From an uncultured Acidobacteriota bacterium (GTDB lineage Bacteria > Acidobacteriota > Thermoanaerobaculia > Gp7-AA8): 40,573 nucleotides of DNA. How positions within the stretch are numbered: position 1 is the stretch's first letter; each line of letters begins with the position of its first letter. Below are positions 24,158-32,252 of the stretch, one piece after another. The DNA lies in contig CALMZP010000167.1 in NCBI GenBank assembly GCA_937870635.1, positions 104,917 through 145,489 of the forward strand, in the 5' to 3' direction. A model generated the notes under the pieces. That model was not told the origin of the DNA. It searched no databases and saw nothing but the letters and a program-made list of their open reading frames with translations. Both the position numbers and the translations under genes were made by a program.

Positions 24158-25194
24158 TCTCGCTCGTCGTCGTCAACTACCGCTCCGCGGCCCTTGCGGC
24201 GGACGCCATTCGTTCGGCACGGGCCTCGACGCGAACCGCCCTTCATGTCGTGGTCGTCGATAACAGTTGCGACGCCGCGGAAGCACGGGCGCTTCAGCCA
24301 CACGCCGATTTTCTGCTGGCAGCAGCGACGAACCTCGGCTATGCGGGCGCGATCAACGCCGCCAGGCCACACTGCAGGGGCGAAATCGTCATCCTCGCGA
24401 ATCCCGACGTCATCTTCTTCGACGGGGCCATCGGTCGACTCGCCGATGCGCTTGCCGATCCGGCAATCGCCGTCGCCGGCCCCGCTCTGTACTGGGATAA
24501 CGCGCTGGAGTGGATCCTGCCTCCGTCGGAACCTCACACGCTGCGCGGCAAGGTCGACGAGATACTCGCCTCGCGTTCGAACCTGTGGCGGTCGCTCCGA
24601 AGCAGGCGACGCCTGCGCCGGCGCCTGGCATTCTGGCGTCACCGGAAGACCACCCCGGTGCCGGCAATCTCCGGAGCGGTGATGGCGATCCGGCTTCGCG
24701 ACTTCGATGCCGCCGGCGGGTTCGATGAACGGTTCGCCCTGTATTTCGAAGAGACGGACTTTCTCCGCCGCGTCACGAAGCTCGGACGCCGCATCGTGTA
24801 CGTTCCCGCGGCGAAGTGCCGTCATCTCTACAATCAGAGCGCCGGCGCTGACACGGCGCGCGCTGCATCCCTGTTTCTTGCTTCGGAAGCGGTGTACTTC
24901 GGCAAATGGTATGGGACGGGTACCTATCGAGCTCTCAAAGCGCTCGAGCGGATGCCTCCCATCGAGAGCTGGGAGAGTTGTCCGGATCCACTGGACCTGC
25001 CCGAGCCCGGTCTTGTCGTCGAGGCCTCGCCGCTTGCGACGTTCGATCCCGCCGCCGGATTTTTCCCTCCATCGACGGGCGTTCGCCTGCCGGGTGAGGT
25101 CTGGGAGGCGTACCGGGGCGATGTGCTGTATTTGAGGGCAGTCGACCCGGCGTCAGCCCGGGTGGTCCTGACCTGCGTCCGGTACCGGACTTGA
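24154..25194 (+). CDS. family 2 glycosyltransferase (rhamnosyltransferase-like)
   Basis: 346 residues from ATG 24154, which overlaps the ATPase stop. GT-A fold motifs: ISLVVVNYRSAALA at the N-terminus, NLGYAGAINAA, the nucleotide-sugar/metal segment ILANPDVIFF, SGAVMAIR, and GGFDERFALYFEETDF with the probable catalytic carboxylates. Such proteins are usually cytoplasmic, attached to the membrane face, adding sugars to a lipid-linked glycan. The last 80 residues (after KWYGTGTYRALKAL) are an extra segment I do not recognise. Coupling to the Wzt-type gene points to synthesis of the exported glycan. Confidence 0.9.
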   Translation: MISLVVVNYRSAALAADAIRSARASTRTALHVVVVDNSCDAAEARALQPHADFLLAAATNLGYAGAINAARPHCRGEIVILANPDVIFFDGAIGRLADALADPAIAVAGPALYWDNALEWILPPSEPHTLRGKVDEILASRSNLWRSLRSRRRLRRRLAFWRHRKTTPVPAISGAVMAIRLRDFDAAGGFDERFALYFEETDFLRRVTKLGRRIVYVPAAKCRHLYNQSAGADTARAASLFLASEAVYFGKWYGTGTYRALKALERMPPIESWESCPDPLDLPEPGLVVEASPLATFDPAAGFFPPSTGVRLPGEVWEAYRGDVLYLRAVDPASARVVLTCVRYRT

Positions 25195-25195
25195 T

Positions 25196-25201
25196 TAGAA
25201 T
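25196..25201 (+). promoter_or_regulatory. -10-like box placed for leaderless transcription
   Basis: TAGAAT followed by 9 nt and the ATG at 25211. No Shine-Dalgarno sequence precedes that ATG and no convincing -35 is seen. Same arrangement as before 35343, 37016, 37051 and 39254. Confidence 0.4.
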
Positions 25202-25210
25202 CGTTACGGC

Positions 25211-26707
25211 ATGGCCGGCTCGACAGTATCGATTCTGGTGCCGGTGGGCGGCCCCTCCCAGCCGGCGACGGCGGTTCGCGAGACGATCGAGCGCTACCTC
25301 GCTACGACGGGATTCACGTTCGAGGTAATCGTTCTCGAGGACGAGTGTTACGGCGCGGCCGTGCGGCGGGGTATCGCGGATGCGCGCGGCAACGTCATCG
25401 TGATCGTCGATCCCGATCTGCCGTATCCGGTGACGGCGATTGGCGACGCCGTCGCGATGATCGAGTCGGGGACGACGGACGTCGTCTTCGCCGCTCCGCA
25501 TGACGGCCGCGGGGAGCCATCTTCGCTGGTTCGATGGGTGCTTGTGCCGTATCTGCCGGACACGTCCCTGAAGTTGAAGGCATTCTCCTCGTCGTCGGCG
25601 AAACTCGTCGCGGCGGAGACGAAACACGGCTCCGATGCCTGTGATCTCGAGATCGGTTTTCTCGTGAACAAGTACGGGTTTCGCGTGGAGCGGCTGCACG
25701 TGGAAGTGGCGCCCGGCGCATCGGTCCGCGCGATGAATCCGCTGCGCGCACTTCTCGGCGCGCTTCGAATCCGTCTGACGAACCGCAGCATGGGCTATCG
25801 CGCGGCGCGCCGCTGCCCGGTTTGTTTTTCACCCGAAGTCTGGACCTGCGCTCAGATCCCGGGCAACGTGGTGCGAGCCTGTGCGCGCTGTAAGTGCCGT
25901 TACCTCAATCAGTTCGCAATGCCGGACGAAGACGATACGCATCCGGTCAGGCGCGTTCTCCGCCCGCATCCGATTCCGCCGGAAATGCCGGAGATGGTCC
26001 ACTCGGATCCGGCACGCGCGAAAACGAGCCGCCGCCGGATCACCGTGCTGCGAAAGCAGGTACCTGCGCACGCGCGGCTGCTGGAGATCGGTGTGCGCGA
26101 CGGCAGTTTCGGCGCGGCCGCCTCTCAGGAGTACGACTACGTGGGGATCGACCGGTCGCCGGCCGTGGCCAGACATGCGCGCGGGCGAGGGCTCGAAGTT
26201 TACTGCGCGACACTGGCCAACTTCGTGAACACCGGTCCGGCGTTCGACGCGATCACGTCCTTTCACGTTTTCGAGAACATGCCCGATCCACACGACGCGC
26301 TCTCGCGTATCAAAGATCTCGTCAAACCGGGGGGCATCCTGTTTCTCACGACGTTCGATACCGAGGGATTGGTTTACCTGCTGACGGAGAGGAAGAGGAT
26401 GGCGCAGAACTTCCGCACGCATCTCATCCTCTACTCGCGGTCCGCGATGATCGAGCTTCTCGAGAATTCCGGTTTCGAGATCGAGTCGATCGGGCCCGAT
26501 TTCGAGTACCGCGATCACAAATTTCTCCGGCACGTGGTGGGCAGCCGGTGGCCGCTTGCCGCTCCTCTCGTCCGGGCCGCACTGAGGATCCTCCCCGATC
26601 CGCTTCTCGTGGGGACGGGCTCGATCCGCATCGTGGCCAGACGGCGCGCCGGCGCAGCACACAACGTCCGCTCTATTCGCGCCGTTGAACCGACGCATGC
26701 CCGTTGA
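25211..26707 (+). CDS. fusion protein: GT2-like domain, zinc ribbon, SAM-dependent methyltransferase
   Basis: 498 residues. Residues 1-190 read as a GT-A family 2 domain (TVSILVPVGGPSQPATAV, VIVIVDPDLPYPV), but the region after it is short and the usual acceptor-site ED motif is not evident. A four-cysteine ribbon follows, C202PVC205 and C224ARC227, as found before glycan or sugar methyltransferases. Residues about 275-440 are a class I methyltransferase: LLEIGVRDGSFG (SAM loop), YVGIDRS, FDAITSFHVFENMPDP and LKPGG-like VKPGGILFLTT. It probably makes and caps or modifies a sugar on the exported glycan. The end overlaps the next gene by 11 bp. Confidence 0.85.
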   Translation: MAGSTVSILVPVGGPSQPATAVRETIERYLATTGFTFEVIVLEDECYGAAVRRGIADARGNVIVIVDPDLPYPVTAIGDAVAMIESGTTDVVFAAPHDGRGEPSSLVRWVLVPYLPDTSLKLKAFSSSSAKLVAAETKHGSDACDLEIGFLVNKYGFRVERLHVEVAPGASVRAMNPLRALLGALRIRLTNRSMGYRAARRCPVCFSPEVWTCAQIPGNVVRACARCKCRYLNQFAMPDEDDTHPVRRVLRPHPIPPEMPEMVHSDPARAKTSRRRITVLRKQVPAHARLLEIGVRDGSFGAAASQEYDYVGIDRSPAVARHARGRGLEVYCATLANFVNTGPAFDAITSFHVFENMPDPHDALSRIKDLVKPGGILFLTTFDTEGLVYLLTERKRMAQNFRTHLILYSRSAMIELLENSGFEIESIGPDFEYRDHKFLRHVVGSRWPLAAPLVRAALRILPDPLLVGTGSIRIVARRRAGAAHNVRSIRAVEPTHAR

Positions 26708-27695
26708 TTCAGGGCGGTTCCTGACGCGCGCGTACCGTCCCGGGGATGAGCACGCGATCCTCGACCTCTTCGCCCGATCCTTTCACGCGCCGCGCACGCT
26801 CGAACAGTGGCGCTGGAAGTTTCAGGACAATCCATATGGGCGCGAGCGGATCAGCCTGACGTTTCAAGGGCCGGCGCTCGTGGCGCACTACGCCGGCTAT
26901 CCGGTTCCGTTCGCCATGCGCGACGGCGATGTCGTTGCCTATCAGATCGGCGACACGATGACGGATCCTTCCATTCGACACATCGGGCGAGGTCCGTCGA
27001 GCATCCTGGGTCAGACGGCTCTACACTTTTACCAGAACTTCTGCGAAGGGAAAGTCGCCTTCAACTACGGATTCAATGTCGCCAACATCCAGAAGTTCTC
27101 GCTGCGATTTCTTCGCAGTGATCGTGTGGAACCGGTCACGTATCGCGTGCGCGACCTTCGGGCGAGGCCTCTGCGGGCGATGCGTAGAGTCGAACGATGG
27201 GCGCGCGGCATCTCGCTCGAGCTCGTCCGGTCCGTCTCATCCGAGTGGGATGCGCTGCTCGCGCGCGTTCGCACGCACTATCCCTTCCTCGGCCTCCGCG
27301 ACTCGACCTATGTGAACTGGCGATATCTGCAGTGCCCCGAGCCGACGTACACCGTCGTGTCGCTGCGAAAGTGGGGGAAGCTCGCCGGCTGGATCGCGTT
27401 TCGGCTTCGCGAAGACCGTTTCTCGCTCGGAGACATGCTGATCGATCCAGATCACGCCGACGTTCTGGAGGTCGCGCTTCGACACCTTGTGACGGTGTTC
27501 CCGGCGTCTGTGATCGAGACCTGGTGTCCGCCGCGTCCGTCATGGCTCGACCAGTATCTTCGTGAGATCAGTTTCGAAACGCGCCCGGAACCGCAGGATC
27601 TGTCTGTCATGTGCGTTCCATTCATGCAGAAAAACGCGGTCGAGACGATGAGGGCCGATCTCTTTTACACAATGGGGGATAGCGACCTGTTCTGA
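26697..27695 (+). CDS. GNAT-like acyltransferase
   Basis: 332 residues from ATG 26697, overlapping the preceding fusion gene. The N-terminal part (FLTRAYRPGDEHAILDLFARSF, WRWKFQDNPYG, VAHYAGYPVPFAM) is typical of a GNAT fold of the two-domain type common in polysaccharide clusters; the second half (YPFLGLRDSTYVNWRYLQCP, WGKLAGWIAFRLRED) looks like a second GNAT-like repeat. The acetyl-CoA loop (R/QxxGxG/A) is not clearly visible, so enzymatic activity is uncertain. Position suggests acylation of glycan or sugar nucleotide. A heptamer palindrome follows it. Confidence 0.75.
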   Translation: MPVDSGRFLTRAYRPGDEHAILDLFARSFHAPRTLEQWRWKFQDNPYGRERISLTFQGPALVAHYAGYPVPFAMRDGDVVAYQIGDTMTDPSIRHIGRGPSSILGQTALHFYQNFCEGKVAFNYGFNVANIQKFSLRFLRSDRVEPVTYRVRDLRARPLRAMRRVERWARGISLELVRSVSSEWDALLARVRTHYPFLGLRDSTYVNWRYLQCPEPTYTVVSLRKWGKLAGWIAFRLREDRFSLGDMLIDPDHADVLEVALRHLVTVFPASVIETWCPPRPSWLDQYLREISFETRPEPQDLSVMCVPFMQKNAVETMRADLFYTMGDSDLF

Positions 27696-27720
27696 GGGGC
27701 CGGAGTGCTTGCAGACGGTC

Positions 27721-27800
27721 TGGATTTTCGATTTTGGATTTTGGATTTTGGATTTGGCCGGAGTCCAAAATCCAAAATCCAAAATCGAAAATCCAAAATC
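27721..27800. repeat. heptamer palindrome (ATTTTGG/TCCAAAA units)
   Basis: About five units of ATTTTGG type (27721-27755, one variant ATTTTCG), an 8-bp centre, then about five units of the complementary type (27763-27800, with the matching variant CGAAAAT). The variant units pair with each other, so the stem is nearly perfect over about 34 bp. Same unit as at 9737-9803. Confidence 0.92.
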
Positions 27801-27847
27801 TCCCGGGCGGGCTGGTTCGCCTCCTGCATGACGCACTCAGCAGTCTC

Positions 27848-28264
27848 ATGACGGAAACCGATCCCCGCAAGGACGACCGCACCAAACGGATCGCCGACGT
27901 CGACCGGAAGCGCGTCCTGGTCATCGACGACGACCTCCCTCTGCGGGGCATGCTGGCCGCCGCGCTGAGGCAGCATGGCTTCCAGGTCCTTCTGGCCGGC
28001 GACGGGGGTGAAGGACAGCGCGCCCTCACCATCCATCACCCTGATGTCATCCTGCTCGACCTCGCCATGCCCCACGTCAACGGATGGGACTTCCTTCAGC
28101 GCCTCAAGGAGACCGGCCACATCGGAAAGATTCCGATCATCGTGCTCTCCGCACACCTTCGCGTCGAGCCGCAGGCGGTCCTCCAGATGGGGGTCTCGGC
28201 GATTCTGCCCAAGCCATTCAACTTGACCGATCTCATCGATCTGATCGACCATCTCTGCCCGTGA
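27848..28264 (+). CDS. single-domain response regulator (CheY-like receiver)
   Basis: 138 residues from ATG 27848; the frame is open upstream only through the heptamer repeat. Receiver motifs are complete: acidic cluster Asp27-Asp28 (VLVIDDD), phospho-acceptor Asp71 (VILLDLAMP), switch Ser101 (IVLSAH) and Lys122 (LPKPF). A 20-residue polar N-terminal extension precedes the domain. There is no output domain, and no histidine kinase is nearby, so the partner is unknown. Its stop overlaps the GTG of the methyltransferase gene (GTGA). Confidence 0.92.
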   Translation: MTETDPRKDDRTKRIADVDRKRVLVIDDDLPLRGMLAAALRQHGFQVLLAGDGGEGQRALTIHHPDVILLDLAMPHVNGWDFLQRLKETGHIGKIPIIVLSAHLRVEPQAVLQMGVSAILPKPFNLTDLIDLIDHLCP

Positions 28265-28929
28265 GCCGGAATGATGCGGCGGCGCGTGTGGCGAGGCTGA
28301 TGCCGACGCGTTTTCTGCGCGGCTATGCCGGCTCGAAACTGCGCAACGATCCCGTTTACGAAGCCGTCGCCTCGCGCCTCGCGCCTCACCCGCAACCCAT
28401 CTTTGATCTCGGCTGCGGGATCGGCCTTCTCGGCTTTTATCTGCGCGAGGTGGGGATCGACGTGCCGGTCAGCGGCGTGGACCACGACGCGAAGAAAGTC
28501 GCTGCCGCCGCGGCGATCGGAACACGGTATGGCGGTCTTGCTTTCCGCGCAGGGGACGCGCGTGAACCCTTGCCACCTGGCTTGAATGTGGTCGCGCTCG
28601 ATATCCTCCATTACTTCACGGACAGCGAGCAGAACACGGTTCTCGAGTCCATCGCCGTCGCGGTTCCCCCCGGAGGGGTGGCGATCATCCGCGATGCTGT
28701 CCGCGACGGGTCGCTGCGTTACAGGCTTACGGCGGCTCAGGAAACGTTCTCGCGACTGATCCGCTGGCTGAAGGCGGAGCGATTGAACTTCCCGACGCGG
28801 AACCAGATCGTGCGGCCGTTCGCCGCACGTGGTTACGCGGCGGAGATCATTCCGCTCTGGGGGCGGACGCCGTTCAACAACTATCTCTTCGTCTTCAGGC
28901 GGCCGGCCGGAGGAAGCACGAACGAATAG
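28261..28929 (+). CDS. class I SAM-dependent methyltransferase
   Basis: 222 residues from GTG 28261, which overlaps the response-regulator stop; ATG 28300 is the alternative. SAM-binding motif I is IFDLGCGIGLLGFYL, motif II is VSGVDHD, and VVALDILHYFTD with VPPGGVAIIRDA are the later motifs. The C-terminal FNNYLFVFRRP is a normal final strand. Substrate not identifiable; nearby acyltransferase, glycosyltransferases and deacetylase suggest an envelope lipid or glycan. Its last 49 bp overlap, in convergent orientation, the 3' end of the deacetylase gene. Confidence 0.88.
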   Translation: MSRNDAAARVARLMPTRFLRGYAGSKLRNDPVYEAVASRLAPHPQPIFDLGCGIGLLGFYLREVGIDVPVSGVDHDAKKVAAAAAIGTRYGGLAFRAGDAREPLPPGLNVVALDILHYFTDSEQNTVLESIAVAVPPGGVAIIRDAVRDGSLRYRLTAAQETFSRLIRWLKAERLNFPTRNQIVRPFAARGYAAEIIPLWGRTPFNNYLFVFRRPAGGSTNE

Positions 28930-29630
28930 CCGCGCTCCTGAAGGGCATCGACGACGCGGGAGATGATCTCCACGGACCGCGGGCGCCCCTGATGCAGGAG
29001 CAGGATCGATCCCGGCCCGATATCGGGCAGCAGGCGCCGCAGGACCTTCTCCGGATCGCTGGTTGCCGTGTCGAAAGCGCGCGCCGTCCAGCCAACCAGT
29101 GTCATCGATCCGAGTGCCGGATGAACGAACGGATTCTTCATGCCGACCGGTGCGCGGAACATCACCGGCACCGATCCGGTGATTTCCCGCAGCACGCGAT
29201 TGCACTCCTCGACCTCCCGTCGGATCGCAGCGGGCGGGAGACACCAGAACGACGCACTGGGGTGTGAATACGAATGGTTTGCCACGCCGTGCCCGCGCCC
29301 GACGATCGTGCGGATTGCGTCGGGGTCGTTGGCCGCGGCTTCACCTTTCACGAAAAAGGTCGCGCGCGCGCCGCGTGCATCGAGCGCATCGAGGATCGCC
29401 GTCGTATCGGCCGTCGGACCGTCGTCGATCGTCAGCCAGAGCTCGCGGGCATCGGTATCGAATGTCGTCGCGACGGGCCCGAGCCACTGCGCGTTCGCGC
29501 GAAGTGTCGGATAGAGGACGAGCGCGTGCGAAACCATCACCATTCCCAGCGCCGCCCACGGTGACCACGGCCACATCAGTACCGCAAGCAGCGGCGCGAC
29601 GAAGAGGCCGGCGAGGATTGCCTTTCTCAT
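28881..29630 (-). CDS. polysaccharide deacetylase (NodB-type, CE4)
   Basis: 249 residues from ATG 29630, which overlaps the preceding stop as ATGA. Two hydrophobic N-terminal segments (about residues 4-19 and 22-40) should anchor it with the catalytic domain outside. NodB motifs are present: IDDGPT (Asp69/Asp70, motif 1), HSYSH (119-123, metal histidines), RAPVG (159-163), WTARAFDT and LLLHQG (motif 5). It likely removes N-acetyl groups from a surface glycan or lipid-linked sugar. Last gene of the six-gene minus-strand operon. Confidence 0.92.
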   Translation of the reverse strand: MRKAILAGLFVAPLLAVLMWPWSPWAALGMVMVSHALVLYPTLRANAQWLGPVATTFDTDARELWLTIDDGPTADTTAILDALDARGARATFFVKGEAAANDPDAIRTIVGRGHGVANHSYSHPSASFWCLPPAAIRREVEECNRVLREITGSVPVMFRAPVGMKNPFVHPALGSMTLVGWTARAFDTATSDPEKVLRRLLPDIGPGSILLLHQGRPRSVEIISRVVDALQERGYSFVLPPAGRLKTKR

Positions 29631-30154
29631 GCGAGGAGATCGTGTTCGTCCGCGGCGAATCGAGCGCGAAGCAGCCGTGTGACCAGCGATGCGATTGCGT
29701 TCATCGCCAGGCTCGCGAGGAAAAGCCACGCGATGATGCGGACCCACTGATCACTCTGTGCGAAATAGATGGCCGTCACGGTGATCGCCGTGATCGTGAC
29801 AAAGGAGTTCAGCCCGGTGTTGTCACGGTTCCGCCAGGCCTTGACGAAGCCTGGTGCGACGACGAACACCTGGAGGACGGCCGCGGCCACGAACGGAGCG
29901 AGCACCGCCGCGGCCGCCGAAAGCAGGACACGATCGAGGAGGGCGAACGTAAAGCAGCTCGCCGACGCCATGATCCATGCCGCGACCGTGTAATTCTCGA
30001 TTGCGCTCTGATCGCGGTCTATCCCCAGCGCCAGCCCCGCCTGCGGTTTCGGTCCGCTGCTCCGGAAGCGCGTCCATGCCAATAGCTTGAACAGCGCGAA
30101 GCGGTGCCGCGAGGGGAGCCACCGCGCATCGGCACGTTCGCGGACCACTTTCAT
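29627..30154 (-). CDS. membrane protein, unknown function
   Basis: 175 residues from ATG 30154, overlapping the acyltransferase stop as ATGA. About four hydrophobic helices (roughly 55-75, 77-102, 115-133, 138-160) follow a basic N-terminus of 50 residues. A polar loop AWRNRDNTGLNSF lies between helices 2 and 3. I recognise no family. Tight coupling on both sides suggests a role in the same envelope-modification pathway. Confidence 0.8.
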   Translation of the reverse strand: MKVVRERADARWLPSRHRFALFKLLAWTRFRSSGPKPQAGLALGIDRDQSAIENYTVAAWIMASASCFTFALLDRVLLSAAAAVLAPFVAAAVLQVFVVAPGFVKAWRNRDNTGLNSFVTITAITVTAIYFAQSDQWVRIIAWLFLASLAMNAIASLVTRLLRARFAADEHDLLA

Positions 30155-31059
30155 GCGGCAGCCTCGTCGTAGAACGGCTCGAACGCGAACCACTGATGCC
30201 AGCTGCCCCGCAATACGGTCTCGAGGTCCTTCACCCATGCCTCCACCGCGGGGCGGAGATCGTCCTCTCGATTGCGGCTGCGACGCTGCACATGGATAGG
30301 CGCGAACGTCTGCAGGGCATAGCTGCGCCGTCCTCTGCGGATGATGAAGAGGGGAAAGATCGGCACGCGCGAGGCCATTGCCAGCGCAAACGGTCCGGTG
30401 GGCATGGCCGCTCGCTTTCCGAAGAACTCCACGTCGATCGAACCGATGCCCGGTGTCACGCGGTCGCCCTGGATCGCCACGAGTTCTCCCGCTTCGATTG
30501 CATGAAGAAGGTCGATCGCGAGATCGCTCGTTCTGGCGCTGAAATCGACGCGGAGTGACTCTCCGCCGCGCCGTCCCCGCTGCTCCGACTCGAACTCCTG
30601 CGTCTCGGGATCCCGCTCGGGCGCGCGTACCATGACGATGCGCCGGTCGGACGTCGCGGAAAATACGTGCGCGCCGAGGTCGTAGTTGCCCATGTGAGCG
30701 GTGAGGATGATGGCGCCTCCCTGATGCTCATGAAGCGCACGGAAATGATCGAGGCCGACGAACCGCCAGTCGGGGAGGGTGCGGAACTCCTTGAAGCGCA
30801 CGTTGTCCGCGATCGTCCACGCGTAGTTCCAGAAAACCCGATACGTTCGCAGGAAGTTCGTCACCATCCATGATCCAGGTTTGATTGCCGCGAGATTCCG
30901 GATGACCCCGCGCCGGCCCGATCCCCACAGGAGAAAAAGCAGCGACCACATCGCGATCGCCACCGGTTCCGTGTAAGGAGGGGCATTGAGGACGGCATGA
31001 CGAAGCAGCTGCCGCCAGAAGACTCCGCGCGCGAGGAACCGCTTCGCCCATCGCTTCAC
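30151..31059 (-). CDS. LpxL/HtrB-type lysophospholipid acyltransferase
   Basis: 302 residues from GTG 31059, overlapping the GT2 stop as GTGA. The acyltransferase motif HMGNYD (His122 to Asp127) is intact, followed by family segments: VAIQGDRVTPGIGSIDVEFFGK with the second conserved site, and PTGPFALAMASRVPIFPLFI. An N-terminal hydrophobic segment (VAIAMWSLLFLLWG) anchors it to the inner membrane. The family transfers acyl chains to lipid A or to related glycolipids; with the surrounding glycosyltransferases it may acylate a lipid-linked sugar. Confidence 0.9.
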   Translation of the reverse strand: MKRWAKRFLARGVFWRQLLRHAVLNAPPYTEPVAIAMWSLLFLLWGSGRRGVIRNLAAIKPGSWMVTNFLRTYRVFWNYAWTIADNVRFKEFRTLPDWRFVGLDHFRALHEHQGGAIILTAHMGNYDLGAHVFSATSDRRIVMVRAPERDPETQEFESEQRGRRGGESLRVDFSARTSDLAIDLLHAIEAGELVAIQGDRVTPGIGSIDVEFFGKRAAMPTGPFALAMASRVPIFPLFIIRRGRRSYALQTFAPIHVQRRSRNREDDLRPAVEAWVKDLETVLRGSWHQWFAFEPFYDEAAA

Positions 31060-32252
31060 GTGTGGATGATATCGCCCAGTTTGCGTTCGACCGACGGAAC
31101 CGCCGGCCGAAGCAGCGCGAAGAGCGGGCTGCTCATCAGGCCGTCGTCGCCCGGGTACGTCGCGACGAAGTGAAGGGGAAAGCGCTCGAAGATCTCGCCG
31201 TCTGTGCGCTTGCGCCGTCCCTGAACGGTTTTTCTTTTTGTCATCAGGCTCTGCTCGTTCGTGAGGACCCACTCGAAAGCGCGGAACTGCATCGTGGTGA
31301 GCGGATCGTCGATCCTGGCCAGCGGTTTCGGTCCGAAGATGCGCCTGCGCACCCGGCCCAGCAGCGTCGAAGATTGTGGAGACTGCGATCCGGCAAACGG
31401 TCCGCGGCGCAGCTCATCCGCGCGGGCATTTCGCCGCGTCGCGTAGTGATGAAGGCGATGGAGGTAGGCGTAGAAGATCGCGCCCGCGGCCTCCGGCAGT
31501 GCGCCGAAGTTCTTGATCACTGTCTGTAGTGCGTTGCGTTCGAACAGGACTCCTCGCTCGAAGTTACCGAGGCGTTCGCTCGTGGCGCTGGAGGCGTGCC
31601 GGACGACGGCGCCGGGAACGAAGATGTGGCGATAGCCTGCGATCCACGACCGCCATCCGAAATCGACATCCTCGAGATAAGCGAAATAGTCTTCGTCGAA
31701 GGCTCCCAGTGAGACGAGCGCCTCCCGCCGGGAGATCATGTTGCCGCCGCACGCAAACAGGATGTCTTCACCGGCGGCGGGCTCGGGCTTCGATCCAATG
31801 GGTTTTCGGAACCCGTTCTGGAACGCGTGGCCGTCGAACGTCATCACGCCGCCGATGAAGTCGATCAGCTTTCCGCTCAGGTCGATGATCTTGCCGCCCG
31901 CCGACACCACGTCCGGTGGTGCGTCGTCGATCGCTTTCACCATCGCGGCGAGCCATCCCGGCTCCGGGACGGCATCGTTGTTGAGATAGACCACGTTGCG
32001 CGCCATCGAGCCTCGTAATGCCGCGGCGAGGCCTCCGGTGAATCCGCGATTCGAAGAAAGGGCGAAGAGTTTGACGCCTGGATGACGTGCCGCGATGGAC
32101 GCGGCGCTGCCGTCGGTCGAACCGTTGTCGACGACGGTCACGGCCGCGCCGTCGACGTCCGTGAGTTGCTGGTGCACCGCGGCGAGGCAGTCCAGGGTCT
32201 CCTGGCGGCTGTTCCAGTTGACGATGACGATTTCGACCGAGGGCGACGTCAG
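31056..32252 (-). CDS. family 2 glycosyltransferase, probable CTG start
   Basis: 398 residues if read from CTG 32252. The N-terminal GT2 strand VEIVIVNWNSRQETLDCLAA lies upstream of the first ATG/GTG/TTG in frame (GTG 32177), so the conventional start would cut off the nucleotide-binding strand. No ATG/GTG/TTG exists in frame further up. CTG 32252 overlaps the upstream stop as CTGA, exactly where neighbouring genes have ATGA or GTGA. Other motifs: NRGFTGGLAAALR, YLNNDAVPEPGW, CGGNMISRRE, GAFDEDYFAYLEDVDFGWR. It is probably a rhamnosyl- or similar transferase acting on the inner membrane face. Confidence 0.88.
   Translation of the reverse strand: MTSPSVEIVIVNWNSRQETLDCLAAVHQQLTDVDGAAVTVVDNGSTDGSAASIAARHPGVKLFALSSNRGFTGGLAAALRGSMARNVVYLNNDAVPEPGWLAAMVKAIDDAPPDVVSAGGKIIDLSGKLIDFIGGVMTFDGHAFQNGFRKPIGSKPEPAAGEDILFACGGNMISRREALVSLGAFDEDYFAYLEDVDFGWRSWIAGYRHIFVPGAVVRHASSATSERLGNFERGVLFERNALQTVIKNFGALPEAAGAIFYAYLHRLHHYATRRNARADELRRGPFAGSQSPQSSTLLGRVRRRIFGPKPLARIDDPLTTMQFRAFEWVLTNEQSLMTKRKTVQGRRKRTDGEIFERFPLHFVATYPGDDGLMSSPLFALLRPAVPSVERKLGDIIHT

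Noticed and set aside
28084-28260. Extended N-terminus for the methyltransferase starting at 28084
   Set aside because: The extra part is an out-of-frame reading of the response regulator, with no methyltransferase similarity. GTG 28261 overlaps the regulator stop and fits the family.
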